From: Bacteroidales bacterium UBA4295
Lineage (GTDB): Bacteria > Bacteroidota > Bacteroidia > Bacteroidales > Paludibacteraceae
Direction: 5' to 3'
Length of the DNA stretch: 64,000 bases
Assembly: GCA_002395805.1 (NCBI GenBank)
Contig: DGVB01000026.1
Location: 1-64,000, forward strand
Shown here: piece after piece, positions 44,819 through 53,231 of the stretch
Layout of the letters: the number at the start of each line of letters is the position of its first letter
Numbering within the stretch: the first letter of the stretch is position 1
Notes under the pieces: model-generated
The model's database searches: none
What the model was told of the DNA's origin: nothing
What the model saw: the letters and a program-made list of their open reading frames with translations, nothing else
Translations under genes and position numbers: made by a program

Positions 44819-45289
44819 ATGCGTATAGGCTTTGGATATGATGTACATCAATTCTCCCCTGACCGCAAATTGTGGTTAGGGGGAATTGAAGTGCCGTATG
44901 AGCGGGGTCTGCTCGGTCATTCGGATGCAGATGTCGTAATTCATGCCCTATGCGACGCTTTATTAGGCGCTGCCGCTATGCGCGATATAGGCTATCATTT
45001 CCCGGATACCAAAGGGAATGAGTTCGAGGGTATTGACTCGAAGATTCTCCTGCACCGTGTGATGGAGATGTTACGCGAAGCGGGCTATGAGTTAGGCAAT
45101 TGCGACATTACTATCTGTGCACAAGCACCCAAACTGAATCCGCATATCGATGCCATGCAGGCATGTCTGGCGGAAGTGATGGATGTAGAGCCGAACCAAG
45201 TAAGTATCAAAGCAACGACCACAGAGCATTTGGGTTTTGTAGGTCGCGAAGAAGGAATAGCAGCATATGCTGTTGTTTTGATCCAATGA
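44819..45289 (+). CDS. ispF: 2-C-methyl-D-erythritol 2,4-cyclodiphosphate synthase
   Basis: This non-mevalonate isoprenoid enzyme (156 residues) cyclises the CDP-methylerythritol phosphate. Metal ligands are in GYDVHQF (Asp, His) and the cluster HSDADVVIHALCDALLGA; the C-terminus has TTTEHLGFVGREEGIAAYAVVLI. Length and motifs are standard for the trimeric enzyme. It overlaps the next small gene by 4 bp. Confidence 0.97.
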   Translation: MRIGFGYDVHQFSPDRKLWLGGIEVPYERGLLGHSDADVVIHALCDALLGAAAMRDIGYHFPDTKGNEFEGIDSKILLHRVMEMLREAGYELGNCDITICAQAPKLNPHIDAMQACLAEVMDVEPNQVSIKATTTEHLGFVGREEGIAAYAVVLIQ

Positions 45290-45609
45290 ACCTTTTCCTG
45301 GCTATATCTCTTTCTCTGCTGAGCGACCTCTTCAAGTTAGGAGGTACGCCTCACATCACTTATCAGGATAGCGTGTACGAACGGATAGCACTAACGGATA
45401 GCACGTCGCTGGAGGTCTATCGCGGAGACTCCATTCTGGTTGTATTCACTGCTTGCGCGCCGCAGTGTTCCTCATGCGCGCGTATATATAATAAGGAGTG
45501 GCAGCTTTTAGAAACTGTCACCCCACCCTTCTCTTCTATCTTTCCGCTGGCCACTATTGAGAACGGCCGGATTGTCTGGAAAGATAATGACTCCTGGGAG
45601 TATAAATAA
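45286..45609 (+). CDS. small secreted protein of unknown function
   Basis: A 107-residue product starting at the ATG that overlaps the ispF stop (ATGA). The first helix (LFLAISLSLLSDLF) is a possible signal or anchor. The middle has RGDSILVVFTACAPQCSSCARIYNKEW with three cysteines in a CxxxCxxC spacing, and the end is Trp-rich (IVWKDNDSWEYK). I recognise no family. The longer frame that starts inside ispF was rejected. Confidence 0.65.
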   Translation: MNLFLAISLSLLSDLFKLGGTPHITYQDSVYERIALTDSTSLEVYRGDSILVVFTACAPQCSSCARIYNKEWQLLETVTPPFSSIFPLATIENGRIVWKDNDSWEYK

Positions 45610-45645
45610 GGTACTAAGTACTGATCCAAGGTACGAAGTACGATT
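45609..45645. repeat. GTACTAAGTACT/GTACGAAGTACG repeats between convergent genes (family C)
   Basis: Three to four units of GGTACTAAGTACTGATCCAAG and GGTACGAAGTACG fill the gap, spanning the stop of the small gene and touching the sufE stop. Each half forms a small palindrome. Confidence 0.8.
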
Positions 45646-46070
45646 TATGATTTCGAGTTATAGGCTAAAGCGTATAGCTTGATTTGTTTCATCATAGCAG
45701 CCACGCCATTGGAACGCGTCGGGCTGAGATGTTCGCGCAGGCCTATGCGGTCAACGAAATACAGATCAGCATCCATTATCTCTTTCGGCGTGTGACCGTT
45801 CAGCACATGTATCAACAATGCCACGATACCTTTCACCAACTGGGCATCAGAATCACCGTTAATAATCATTTTTCCATCCTCCAGCCGTACGGTAAACCAC
45901 ACCGGAGACTGACATCCGTCAATTAGGTTTTGCGGCGTTTTATCTGTCTCCGGGAACGGATTCTTCTGCAGTTCTTTGGCATAATCCAAAATTAACTGAT
46001 ACCGCTCCAGCCAATCTTCAAAGTCCTCGAATTCCTCTATTACTTCGTCTTGTAGTTCGTTGATAGTCAT
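45645..46070 (-). CDS. sufE: SufE-family cysteine desulfurase acceptor protein
   Basis: The 141-residue protein accepts persulfide sulfur from SufS during Fe-S cluster assembly. The active Cys lies in NLIDGCQSPVWF near residue 52; the conserved flanks are VIEEFEDFEDWLERYQLIL and GIVALLIHVLNGHTPKEI, and the helical C-terminus ends in MMKQIKLYALAYN. It overlaps aroK by 4 bp on the same strand. No SUF core genes are in the window. Confidence 0.92.
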   Translation of the reverse strand: MTINELQDEVIEEFEDFEDWLERYQLILDYAKELQKNPFPETDKTPQNLIDGCQSPVWFTVRLEDGKMIINGDSDAQLVKGIVALLIHVLNGHTPKEIMDADLYFVDRIGLREHLSPTRSNGVAAMMKQIKLYALAYNSKS

Positions 46071-46606
46071 CGTTTTATAAATTCAAATAATTCTTCTGCA
46101 ATACGTTCATCGGAGTGTTCATCGCATATATCTACATCCAGAATATGGTTCGCCATTGCGTAGAATGGTTCGCGTGCCTCAAGTTGCGGTGCGATAAAGT
46201 CAAGCAGTTCCTCTTCCGTTCGTCCTTGTAGCACCGGTCTCTCACTCAAATCTGTCAGAGCCAGCCGTTTGGCCAAATGCTCCGGTCTCCAACGGATATA
46301 AATACTGGTACCAAGTTCACGCAGACATTCCATATTATCCTCCCAGCATGGGTAGCCTCCGCCGGTAGCATATATGACATGTTCGTACGGTACCTGATCA
46401 GCCAAGTCCTCAACAACGTATTTCTCTTTTTTGCGAAAATCCTCTATTCCATATGTACGGATATAGTCAGCAGTAGAAAGACCGTGTATCTCTTTGAAAG
46501 CTTCGTCCAAATCCACAAAATACCAGCCGAGTTTCTCAGCCAATATACGTCCGGCGGTCGTCTTTCCGGCCCCCATATATCCCACTAAATAAATTGGATA
46601 TTCCAT
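46067..46606 (-). CDS. aroK: shikimate kinase
   Basis: This enzyme phosphorylates shikimate in aromatic amino-acid synthesis (179 residues). The P-loop is GYMGAGKTT (residues 9-17), the shikimate-binding Asp lies in FVDLDEAF, and YATGGGYPCWEDN matches the conserved GGG loop; the lid follows with RPVLQGR. It sits between sufE and ftsE with overlaps or a 0-bp gap, so a single transcript is likely. Confidence 0.94.
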   Translation of the reverse strand: MEYPIYLVGYMGAGKTTAGRILAEKLGWYFVDLDEAFKEIHGLSTADYIRTYGIEDFRKKEKYVVEDLADQVPYEHVIYATGGGYPCWEDNMECLRELGTSIYIRWRPEHLAKRLALTDLSERPVLQGRTEEELLDFIAPQLEAREPFYAMANHILDVDICDEHSDERIAEELFEFIKR

Positions 46607-47268
46607 TATTCTTTAATCTCTCCGTTAGCAAAGAAGAGTTTTCGTCCCGGATACAACTCCGGCCAATGGATGTTATGGGTGGACATCAGTACGGTTATTT
46701 CTGCTTGAGAAATAGCATATAGCAAATCCATGATTTCCCGTCCTGTCTCGGAGTCTAAGTTACCGGTCGGCTCATCGGCCAGAATCATTTCCGGTGAATT
46801 CAGCAATGCTCTGGCAATGACTACACGCTGTTGCTCTCCTCCGGAGAGTTCATAAGGTTTCTTATACGCCTTGGTCTCCATGCCTACTTGCTCCAGCACT
46901 TCGCGCACATGATTTTTCATGAGCGCTTTGTCCTTCCATCCCGTTGCACGAAGGACAAAAAGCAAGTTTTCTTCCACCGATCGGTCTGTCAACAATTTGT
47001 AATCCTGAAAGATAATACCTAAACGACGACGCAAGTACGGCAGTTTGCGGCGACGTATACGCGTCATGTCATATTCGAGCACCTGCGCTTCACCGGCAGT
47101 TATAGGCAGCGCACCGTATATCGTCTTCATCAGACTTGATTTACCGCTGCCCACCTTGCCCAGCAGATAAATCATTTCCCCGCTTGAAACATTCAGGTTG
47201 ACATTGTGCAACACTATCTGGTCCGCCTGGCGGATTTCTACATCCTTATATTGGATCAGTTCAGCCAT
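46606..47268 (-). CDS. ftsE: cell division ATP-binding protein FtsE
   Basis: The 220-residue ABC ATPase has Walker [11 protein letters not shown], signature [16 protein letters not shown], Walker [12 protein letters not shown] and the switch His in MSTHN. In FtsEX it controls peptidoglycan hydrolases at the septum; the membrane partner ftsX is not in this window. The EnvC-like gene at 51.5 kb is a plausible downstream partner. It overlaps the DUF349 gene by 8 bp. Confidence 0.9.
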   Translation of the reverse strand: MAELIQYKDVEIRQADQIVLHNVNLNVSSGEMIYLLGKVGSGKSSLMKTIYGALPITAGEAQVLEYDMTRIRRRKLPYLRRRLGIIFQDYKLLTDRSVEENLLFVLRATGWKDKALMKNHVREVLEQVGMETKAYKKPYELSGGEQQRVVIARALLNSPEMILADEPTGNLDSETGREIMDLLYAISQAEITVLMSTHNIHWPELYPGRKLFFANGEIKE

Positions 47269-48496
47269 TTTCCTCCTGGTCGAGTTGTTGTTGTATTTCC
47301 GCCAGACGCGCCTTCAAATCCTCTATCTTACGCAACATATCGTCCACTATTTTGTTAGCGGTCTTAGACTTAGCCGTAAAGAATAAAATATTGTTCTCTG
47401 CGGTCTTGATCTCCTGCTGCAGTTTATCACGTAGTTTGCGAAGATTCGAACCTCCGGCATTAACCAAACGTTCCATCCTTTGTTTGCGACGTTCCTCTCT
47501 CGCCTGCTCGCGTGCTGCCTGACGCTCGAGGTATTCTTTATGTTTCTGTTCGCGGATTTTCCGACGCTCGCGCAGTTCAACAAAGAATTCTTTCTTGGTA
47601 GCAAAGAACCGGTCACATTCAGCCCGGTAAGCCTCGTAAATGGACTGGTTATGTTTCTTCGGTGCGAAGCCGATTTTACGCCATTCGGCCTGCAGTTCCT
47701 GTACTTTTGCGGTCAGTTCTTCCCATTGTTTAGCATTCAGAGGCTCTCCGTTAACAAGCGGTTCATTAATCGCCTTGAGTTGATCAATGATAGCCTGTTT
47801 CCGCTCCAGATTCTCCTGTTCCTTGCGGTGCAGTTCATCAAAATAAGCCTGATGTTTCTTATTGATAACAGTCGAAGCTGCCTTGAATCGTTCCCAAAGG
47901 CTCTCCCGCAATTCGCGGGCTACAGGACCTATCTCTGCCCATTCGTCATGCAACTGCTGGAGCATACGGCTGGCTTCCACGATATTCTCGTTGTTCTGCA
48001 GTTTCTCTGCCGCTTCGCACAAGAGGGTCTTGAGTTCCAGATTCTTCTTGAAATCCAGGTCTCGCAACTCGATATTGATTTTAACCAAATCATAGAATTG
48101 CTCTTGGTATTGCTGAAACGCCTTCCGAATCTCTTGCGTCTTTTCGGCAGATACAGGTCCTATTTTCTTCCATTCGGCCTGCAAATCCCGCATTCGTTGC
48201 AAATTCGCCATCACGCCATCCGCCGTAGCTCCTTCAACGAGTGCCTTCATCTCAGCCAGGATTGCTTGTTTTTTCTCCAAATTCTCTGCCTGTTCCTTCG
48301 CTTGAACTGCAGCTACCTCAGCCCGGCGGGTCTTATATTCCGTCAAGAGGGCCTTAAACTCATCCTCCGCTTCCTCCGATTCTATACTATAGAATTGCGT
48401 TTTAAGGTGATCCACTTGATCCTTTATCTCCGCCACGTCTTGCGTCAGGAGCAACTGCTTGAGTTCTTCAATAATTTCCTGTCTTGTGCTTGCCAT
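47261..48496 (-). CDS. DUF349 domain coiled-coil protein
   Basis: The 411-residue protein is almost wholly helical and rich in Glu, Lys, Arg and Gln, with three DUF349 repeats marked by LQAEWKKIGPVS, LHDEWAEIGPVA and LQAEWRKIGFAPKK. The last ~60 residues are a basic coiled coil. Function is unknown; the family is widespread in Bacteroidetes. The ATG at 48496 (MASTRQEI) was chosen because the longer frame passes through the promoter. First gene of the DUF349-ftsE-aroK-sufE operon. Confidence 0.9.
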   Translation of the reverse strand: MASTRQEIIEELKQLLLTQDVAEIKDQVDHLKTQFYSIESEEAEDEFKALLTEYKTRRAEVAAVQAKEQAENLEKKQAILAEMKALVEGATADGVMANLQRMRDLQAEWKKIGPVSAEKTQEIRKAFQQYQEQFYDLVKINIELRDLDFKKNLELKTLLCEAAEKLQNNENIVEASRMLQQLHDEWAEIGPVARELRESLWERFKAASTVINKKHQAYFDELHRKEQENLERKQAIIDQLKAINEPLVNGEPLNAKQWEELTAKVQELQAEWRKIGFAPKKHNQSIYEAYRAECDRFFATKKEFFVELRERRKIREQKHKEYLERQAAREQAREERRKQRMERLVNAGGSNLRKLRDKLQQEIKTAENNILFFTAKSKTANKIVDDMLRKIEDLKARLAEIQQQLDQEENG

Positions 48497-48523
48497 AAGT
48501 ATATTTACATTATTTTTGCGCTG

Positions 48524-48555
48524 CAAAGGTACAACTTTTTTCTGATATACACAAA
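48524..48555 (-). promoter_or_regulatory. -33/-7 promoter of the DUF349-ftsE-aroK-sufE operon
   Basis: Minus strand: TTTG, 20-nt spacer (TGTATATCAG, A6, GTTG), TACCTTTG, 28 bp upstream of the ATG. Confidence 0.82.
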
Positions 48556-48571
48556 GAAAAACACAGAAAAA

Positions 48572-48603
48572 TTTGTATATATGCATTTTTTGTAGTACCT
48601 TTG
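48572..48603 (+). promoter_or_regulatory. -33/-7 promoter of the lipid kinase gene
   Basis: TTTG at 48572-48575, a 20-nt spacer (TATATATGCA, T6, GTAG), TACCTTTG at 48596-48603; ATG 55 bp downstream. Back to back with the DUF349 promoter. Confidence 0.82.
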
Positions 48604-48657
48604 TAGCCGATTTAATATGCGCTATTACGTGCACATGCGAAGCAAAATACCGGAGAT

Positions 48658-49569
48658 ATGAAAAATATAGCATTTATTATCAATCCCGTATCGGGGAGTA
48701 AAGAGACACAGAACGCGAAGCGTAAGTTGCCGAAACTGATCATGCAGACGCTGGATAGCGAACAATGGTTACCTAATATATCTTTTACGGAGTATGCCGG
48801 TCACGCTACGGAGATGGCCTATCAGTTCGCCCGTATGGGTTTTGACGCAGTGGTTGCGGTAGGAGGAGATGGTACGGTAAACGAAGTAGCACGCGGCTTA
48901 GTCAAAGGAAACAGCCACCGCATAAACGGCACAGCTCTCGGCATTATCCCGATGGGCAGCGGTAATGGTTTCGCCCGTCATTTAAACATCCCTATCCGCG
49001 CACAAAAAGCGATAGAGATGATCAATCACTCTGAGCCGATCAGTGTTGATTACGGTTTAGCCAACGGTCGTATGTTCGTCAGCACTTGTGGCACGGGATT
49101 TGATGCTCTAATAGCAGACCATTTTGCGGGCAGCAACAAACGCGGTTTTACTACATATCTGCAAAATATTCTGCACGATGTATTCAGTTACACGCCTCAG
49201 ACATATCACATCATAGGTGACGGTTTGGACGTGACACATAAGGCATTTCTAATTACTTTTGCGAATGCCAACCAATGGGGATACGAAGCGCTTATTGCCC
49301 CGAAAGCAAGTGTACAAGACGGCAAAATGGATATTATGTTGATGTCGAGTCATGCAATTTTAGGCAGTGCAAGTCTAGCTCTCCGCCTTTTTGCCGGCAG
49401 TATTGACGACAGCCATTTCATGAACACCATCCGTGCGAAAGAGGTAACACTGGAGCGCGAAGAAGCAGCACCGTTTCACATTGACGGCGATCCGGTGGAG
49501 ATGGAGAAAGACATCCATATACAAATCATAGAGGACGGCTTGCGCGTTTTAGTAGAAAAGAGATTTTAA
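48658..49569 (+). CDS. YegS/BmrU-family lipid kinase (diacylglycerol kinase-like)
   Basis: The 303-residue protein has the NAD kinase/DAG kinase fold with the nucleotide motif VGGDGTVNEVARG, GIIPMGSGNGFARH and the C-terminal FHIDGDPVE. It probably phosphorylates diacylglycerol or a similar lipid for recycling. It leads the long plus-strand run to 57.5 kb. Confidence 0.93.
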   Translation: MKNIAFIINPVSGSKETQNAKRKLPKLIMQTLDSEQWLPNISFTEYAGHATEMAYQFARMGFDAVVAVGGDGTVNEVARGLVKGNSHRINGTALGIIPMGSGNGFARHLNIPIRAQKAIEMINHSEPISVDYGLANGRMFVSTCGTGFDALIADHFAGSNKRGFTTYLQNILHDVFSYTPQTYHIIGDGLDVTHKAFLITFANANQWGYEALIAPKASVQDGKMDIMLMSSHAILGSASLALRLFAGSIDDSHFMNTIRAKEVTLEREEAAPFHIDGDPVEMEKDIHIQIIEDGLRVLVEKRF

Positions 49570-49600
49570 AAAATACGAATGACAAATTACGACTTACGAA
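49570..49600. repeat. AATTACGA-type repeats before dut
   Basis: Units AATACGAATG, AAATTACGA, CTTACGAATG fill the gap between the lipid kinase and dut and provide a false upstream ATG at 49579. Confidence 0.7.
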
Positions 49601-50034
49601 TGGAACTGAAGATAATCAACAAGAGCAATAATCCGCTGCCGCGATATGAGAGTGCGCAGGCGGCAGGAATGGATATACGATGCAATATAGCCGAGGCTGT
49701 TACTTTGCAGCCGATGGAGCGTAGACTGATTCCGACAGGTTTGTTTATTGAGTTACCTGCGGGATACGAAGCGCAGATTCGTCCGCGCAGCGGTTTGGCA
49801 CTCAAGCGCGGATTGACCGTACTGAACACTCCCGGCACTATTGATGCCGACTACCGCGGTGAGATAGGTGTGATACTGATCAACCTGAGCGGCGAAGCAC
49901 AGACGATAGAACCGGGAGAGCGGATATGCCAGATGGTAATTGCCAAACACGAGACGCCGGAAATAGTGGAAGCAGAAGAGTTGAGCGACACTGAGCGCGG
50001 CGCAGGCGGATTCGGACATTCCGGTCGAAAGTAG
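49600..50034 (+). CDS. dut: dUTP diphosphatase
   Basis: The 144-residue trimeric dUTPase hydrolyses dUTP to dUMP, keeping uracil out of DNA. Motifs in order are [40 protein letters not shown] and the C-terminal [12 protein letters not shown]. The start [10 protein letters not shown] was chosen over an ATG seven codons upstream that lies in a junction repeat. Confidence 0.96.
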   Translation: MELKIINKSNNPLPRYESAQAAGMDIRCNIAEAVTLQPMERRLIPTGLFIELPAGYEAQIRPRSGLALKRGLTVLNTPGTIDADYRGEIGVILINLSGEAQTIEPGERICQMVIAKHETPEIVEAEELSDTERGAGGFGHSGRK

Positions 50035-50040
50035 ATTTCG

Positions 50041-50071
50041 ACGTTAAATTGTTAAAACGTTAAAGGGTTAA
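50041..50071. repeat. GTTAAA repeats between dut and the TPR gene
   Basis: CGTTAAATTGTTAAAACGTTAAAGGGTTAAAA: four GTTAAA-type units fill the gap directly before the TPR ATG. Confidence 0.75.
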
Positions 50072-50072
50072 A

Positions 50073-50966
50073 ATGGTTTTACTGCGTAAAACGTTATATT
50101 TACTAATTGCTATTCTCTGTACTCTATCAGTTGAGGCCAAGAAGAAAGTGAGCCCTCCGTCTATGCCCGTGGAGCAACGGCAGCAGTTCACCTATTACTG
50201 GTACGCAGCGCGGCAGGCAATAGAAGAACAGCGATATGCAGATGCCTACGCACTCCTGCAGTTCTGCCAAACTATTAATCCCAATGACGGCCAGACCCTT
50301 TATTATTTAGGAATTCTCTACTTGGGGATACAACAAGAGGAGAAGGCGCAAGAATATTTTGACCGTGCCTACCAAATTATGCCCTATGGCACAGCACCGG
50401 CGGATTTGCTGGAGCGGATGAAATTAAAGTTCATTATGGACAGGCAATGGAAACAGGCATTAGCGATGCAGGACGAATTGGACGAACGAGGCGGATACGA
50501 TGCCTACAGTGCCATCGCGCGCTACCGCATCTACGCCATGTGGGGCAAAAATAAGAAAGCCATTGCGGAAATAGACCGATACCTGGACATTGACCCAACG
50601 AACCTTCAGTTTCTGGCTTTCCGTCTGGAACTGATGGAGCGCACAGGCGCCAAACCGAAAGAACTATATGCCATCTACGAGCGGATATTGGAAATCAATC
50701 CTTACAATCTGATGGTACTCAATAACTACGCGTACCATCTGGCGACCCACAAAGGCGATCTGACGAAAGCAGAACGGATGAGCCAGTTGACGATTCGCGA
50801 AGAACCCAACAATCCTATCTATCTGGATACGTACGGATGGATCCTGCACCTGCAGGGACAGGATGAACTAGCACAATTTTATCTCAACAAGGCACTGTGG
50901 AATGCTACCGACAGCAACAGAGACGTTATTTTAGAACACTTGATTAAAGTGAAAGGTGAGAGATGA
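50073..50966 (+). CDS. secreted tetratricopeptide repeat protein
   Basis: The 297-residue protein has a signal peptide (TLYLLIAILCTLSVEA) and four to five TPR units, for example QRYADAYALLQFCQTINPNDGQTLYYLGILYLG and NPYNLMVLNNYAYHLATHKGDLTKAE. Its place between dut and DUF4292/EnvC is conserved in Bacteroidetes, where the protein is usually larger (about 500-600 residues), so this is a shortened form. It may scaffold envelope complexes. Confidence 0.85.
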   Translation: MVLLRKTLYLLIAILCTLSVEAKKKVSPPSMPVEQRQQFTYYWYAARQAIEEQRYADAYALLQFCQTINPNDGQTLYYLGILYLGIQQEEKAQEYFDRAYQIMPYGTAPADLLERMKLKFIMDRQWKQALAMQDELDERGGYDAYSAIARYRIYAMWGKNKKAIAEIDRYLDIDPTNLQFLAFRLELMERTGAKPKELYAIYERILEINPYNLMVLNNYAYHLATHKGDLTKAERMSQLTIREEPNNPIYLDTYGWILHLQGQDELAQFYLNKALWNATDSNRDVILEHLIKVKGER

Positions 50967-51532
50967 AAATATATATATACATAGCATTGATTCCTTGCAT
51001 GCTGATACTCATCGGTTGCGGAGCAAAGAAGCAGTCAGCAGTCAGCAGTCAGCAATCCGAAGTCAGCCAGGAGCCGGAAGAGCCGGCATGGCACACCTGT
51101 CTGATCCAGAGTGCCCGTGCCGCTATCTACACCAACGACGACAAGATCTCGGCGAATCTGACGATGCAAACCGTGCGTGACTCGATGATAGTGATTTCTG
51201 TCATGCCGATGTTCGGCATAGAAATGATGAGGATAGAAGCGACTCCTCTTGAAATCATTGCGATTGACAAGATTCATGGCCAATATGCCATCGCTTCCTT
51301 CGCGGAACTAAATCGCAAATTGACACCCAGCCTCAATTGGGATATCTTGCAGCAGATTACTACCGGCGAGTTACCTACGGGTGAGGAAAAAGCGCGGTTG
51401 GTATACACCTTTGGCGAAGATATGGTCGAACTCGTCATTAACTACTCTCCCCGTAAGTTAGATGTGCCCGTCCGCGTCGGCAACCAACGGTTAGACAAAT
51501 ATACACGAATCGATATCAGCAAATGGCTATAA
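50963..51532 (+). CDS. DUF4292 domain lipoprotein
   Basis: The 189-residue lipoprotein has lipobox LILIGCG (Cys ~19) and a LolA/LolB-like mature fold (IEATPLEIIAIDKIHGQYAIASFAEL, LDVPVRVGNQRLDKYTRIDISKWL). DUF4292 is a Bacteroidetes family of unknown function, often next to an EnvC-like gene as here. Straight after the lipid Cys, an in-frame GCAGTCA array encodes KKQSAVSSQQSEVSQE, forming the flexible tether. It overlaps the TPR gene by 4 bp. Confidence 0.85.
   Translation: MKIYIYIALIPCMLILIGCGAKKQSAVSSQQSEVSQEPEEPAWHTCLIQSARAAIYTNDDKISANLTMQTVRDSMIVISVMPMFGIEMMRIEATPLEIIAIDKIHGQYAIASFAELNRKLTPSLNWDILQQITTGELPTGEEKARLVYTFGEDMVELVINYSPRKLDVPVRVGNQRLDKYTRIDISKWL
51030..51072. repeat. GCAGTCA heptamer array inside the DUF4292 gene (family D)
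   Basis: Three GCAGTCA units plus degenerate GCAATCCGAAGTCA units, read as QSAVSSQQSEVSQ right after the lipobox. The heptamer period is not a multiple of three, so copy changes would shift the frame unless compensated. Confidence 0.85.
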
Positions 51533-52704
51533 TGAAACACATATTGGTCCTTTGTCTCTGCTTTTTACTCTTTGTCCCTGCATGGGGAGAGAATGTGAAA
51601 GACCTGCAGAAAAAGCAAAAGAAGCTGCAGCAGGAGATCGAACAGACAAACAAGATGCTAAAGCAGACAAAGAAAGACGAGACGGCAACGATGAACAAGT
51701 TGCAGCTAATCGGCAAGAATATCCAGAACCAGAAAAAACTGATACACACGCTGGATAATGAAATCACAGCGCTGAATCGCGAGATGAATCAGTTAAGCAG
51801 CAAACGAGACTCGTTGCAAACAGTGCTGGATGGATATAAAGCTGATTATGCCGAGATGGTTTGTCAGAGCCACTATGCGCGCGTGCAACAATCGCCTCTG
51901 CTGTTTCTGCTTAGCAGCGATAATTTCCAGCAGTTAGCACGCCGTGCACGATACCTGCAGGAGTTTGCCCATTTCCGTCAGGAACAGGTGCGTCGCATTG
52001 AACGCACACAGGCCGAAATAGATACCCAAAACGAACTGCTGCAGGTCAACAAGAGCGACAAACAGACGGCATTGAGCACACGCAAACGGGAGCAGGAGAA
52101 TCTCAAACGCGACGAGCGCAAACAGCAAAGTATGCTGTCTCAATTGAAGAGCAAAGAGAAAGACCTGACCAAGCAGATTCAGCAGAAGCAGAAGAAAGTG
52201 AGTGAACTGAACAAGAAGATCGACGAAATGGTTCGCAAGCAGGCAGAAAAAGCCTCCAAGACTACGCTGACCAAAGAACAGCAATTGATAGCAGGAGGAT
52301 TTGAAGCCAATAAAGGGAGATTACCATGGCCGGTAGAAAAAGGTATGATCAGCGGACATTTCGGCAAACAACAACACCCTGTATACAGCCAAGTGACGAT
52401 AGACAACAAAGGTATTTATCTCCAGACCGTAGCCGGAACGAAAGCACGGTCCGTGTACAAAGGCGAAGTGACCAGTTGTTTCATGGTAGGCGGTACGTAC
52501 GCTGTGATCATCCAGCACGGTAACTACCGAACGGTATATTCCAACCTTTCCAAACTTGCTGTCAAACAAGGTGATATGGTAGAGACAAAACAAGTGATCG
52601 GCACCATCTTCACCGACCCCGAGCAAGACCAGAAAACAGAATTATATTTCCAGATTTACAAAGATAGAAACATTCTAAATCCCGAATTATGGATAGCAAA
52701 ATAA
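51532..52704 (+). CDS. EnvC-like murein hydrolase activator with degenerate LytM domain
   Basis: The 390-residue protein has a signal peptide (ILVLCLCFLLFVPAWG), a long coiled coil (~25-245, KKQKKLQQEIEQTNKMLKQT onward) and a C-terminal M23/LytM domain. The usual zinc and catalytic residues are partly missing: the HxH near the end is LYF (TELYFQI instead of HLHFE) and the YxHL element is YSNL, while HGNYRTVY is kept. This is the pattern of EnvC, which activates amidases rather than cutting peptidoglycan. FtsE at 46.6 kb is a plausible partner. The ATG overlapping the DUF4292 stop was chosen. Confidence 0.9.
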   Translation: MKHILVLCLCFLLFVPAWGENVKDLQKKQKKLQQEIEQTNKMLKQTKKDETATMNKLQLIGKNIQNQKKLIHTLDNEITALNREMNQLSSKRDSLQTVLDGYKADYAEMVCQSHYARVQQSPLLFLLSSDNFQQLARRARYLQEFAHFRQEQVRRIERTQAEIDTQNELLQVNKSDKQTALSTRKREQENLKRDERKQQSMLSQLKSKEKDLTKQIQQKQKKVSELNKKIDEMVRKQAEKASKTTLTKEQQLIAGGFEANKGRLPWPVEKGMISGHFGKQQHPVYSQVTIDNKGIYLQTVAGTKARSVYKGEVTSCFMVGGTYAVIIQHGNYRTVYSNLSKLAVKQGDMVETKQVIGTIFTDPEQDQKTELYFQIYKDRNILNPELWIAK

Positions 52705-53231
52705 AGTTGAAAGTAGAAAGTTTAAAGTTGATAGTTATTGCGCTTATCGCGCTCTTCTTTCTGCCCGGATGCAAGACCAATAACTGGGCGGACTGGAAAG
52801 TGCAGAACGAGATATGGCTGGAGCATAACAAAACCCAGGATAGTGTGCAGGTATCCTCTACCGGTCTGCAATACAAAATCATCAAGGACCCTTTGAAAGA
52901 TACCGGAGAGATCACACCGAATCCGACAGCAACGATTGTATGTGATTATAAACTCAAACTCATCAACGGGAATATTATTGAAGCCAATAATAATGTAACA
53001 CTCTCACTTGCTTCCGTCATTGCCGGCTTTGCTGAAGGATGTCATAAGATACATGTTCATGGCGACATCGAGTTATATATCCCAGCCTATTTAGGATACG
53101 ACAAGATGAAATTCGACTCAAACGAATATGGCAGTGCTGAAGGTTTCGGCACGGAAGGCACCCAGAGTTATATTCCTCCCTATTCCACCCTCATTTATAC
53201 GATTCATCTATGCAGCGTAGTGGGAAATTAA
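52689..53231 (+). CDS. FKBP-type peptidyl-prolyl isomerase lipoprotein
   Basis: The 180-residue lipoprotein has lipobox FFLPGC (Cys ~28). The mature part reads SSTGLQYKIIKDP, then ATIVCDYKLKLINGNIIEANN, ASVIAGFAEGCHKI and ELYIPAYLGYD: an FKBP fold with weak active-site aromatics. The n-region of the signal peptide (SKIKLKVESLKL) is encoded by a GAAAGT(T/A) repeat array (52703-52736), so the repeat supplies the positive charges. It overlaps the EnvC-like gene by 16 bp and the next gene by 22 bp. Confidence 0.85.
   Translation: MDSKIKLKVESLKLIVIALIALFFLPGCKTNNWADWKVQNEIWLEHNKTQDSVQVSSTGLQYKIIKDPLKDTGEITPNPTATIVCDYKLKLINGNIIEANNNVTLSLASVIAGFAEGCHKIHVHGDIELYIPAYLGYDKMKFDSNEYGSAEGFGTEGTQSYIPPYSTLIYTIHLCSVVGN
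52703..52736. repeat. (GAAAGTT)n array forming a signal-peptide n-region (family E)
   Basis: AAAGTTGAAAGTAGAAAGTTTAAAGTTG: four heptamers at the start of the FKBP lipoprotein gene, read as KLKVESLK. Similar non-coding arrays lie at 39486. Confidence 0.85.

Noticed and set aside
45100..45286. N-terminal extension of the small gene after ispF
   Set aside because: The extension lies wholly inside ispF in another frame; the ATG at 45286 overlapping the ispF stop is the better start.
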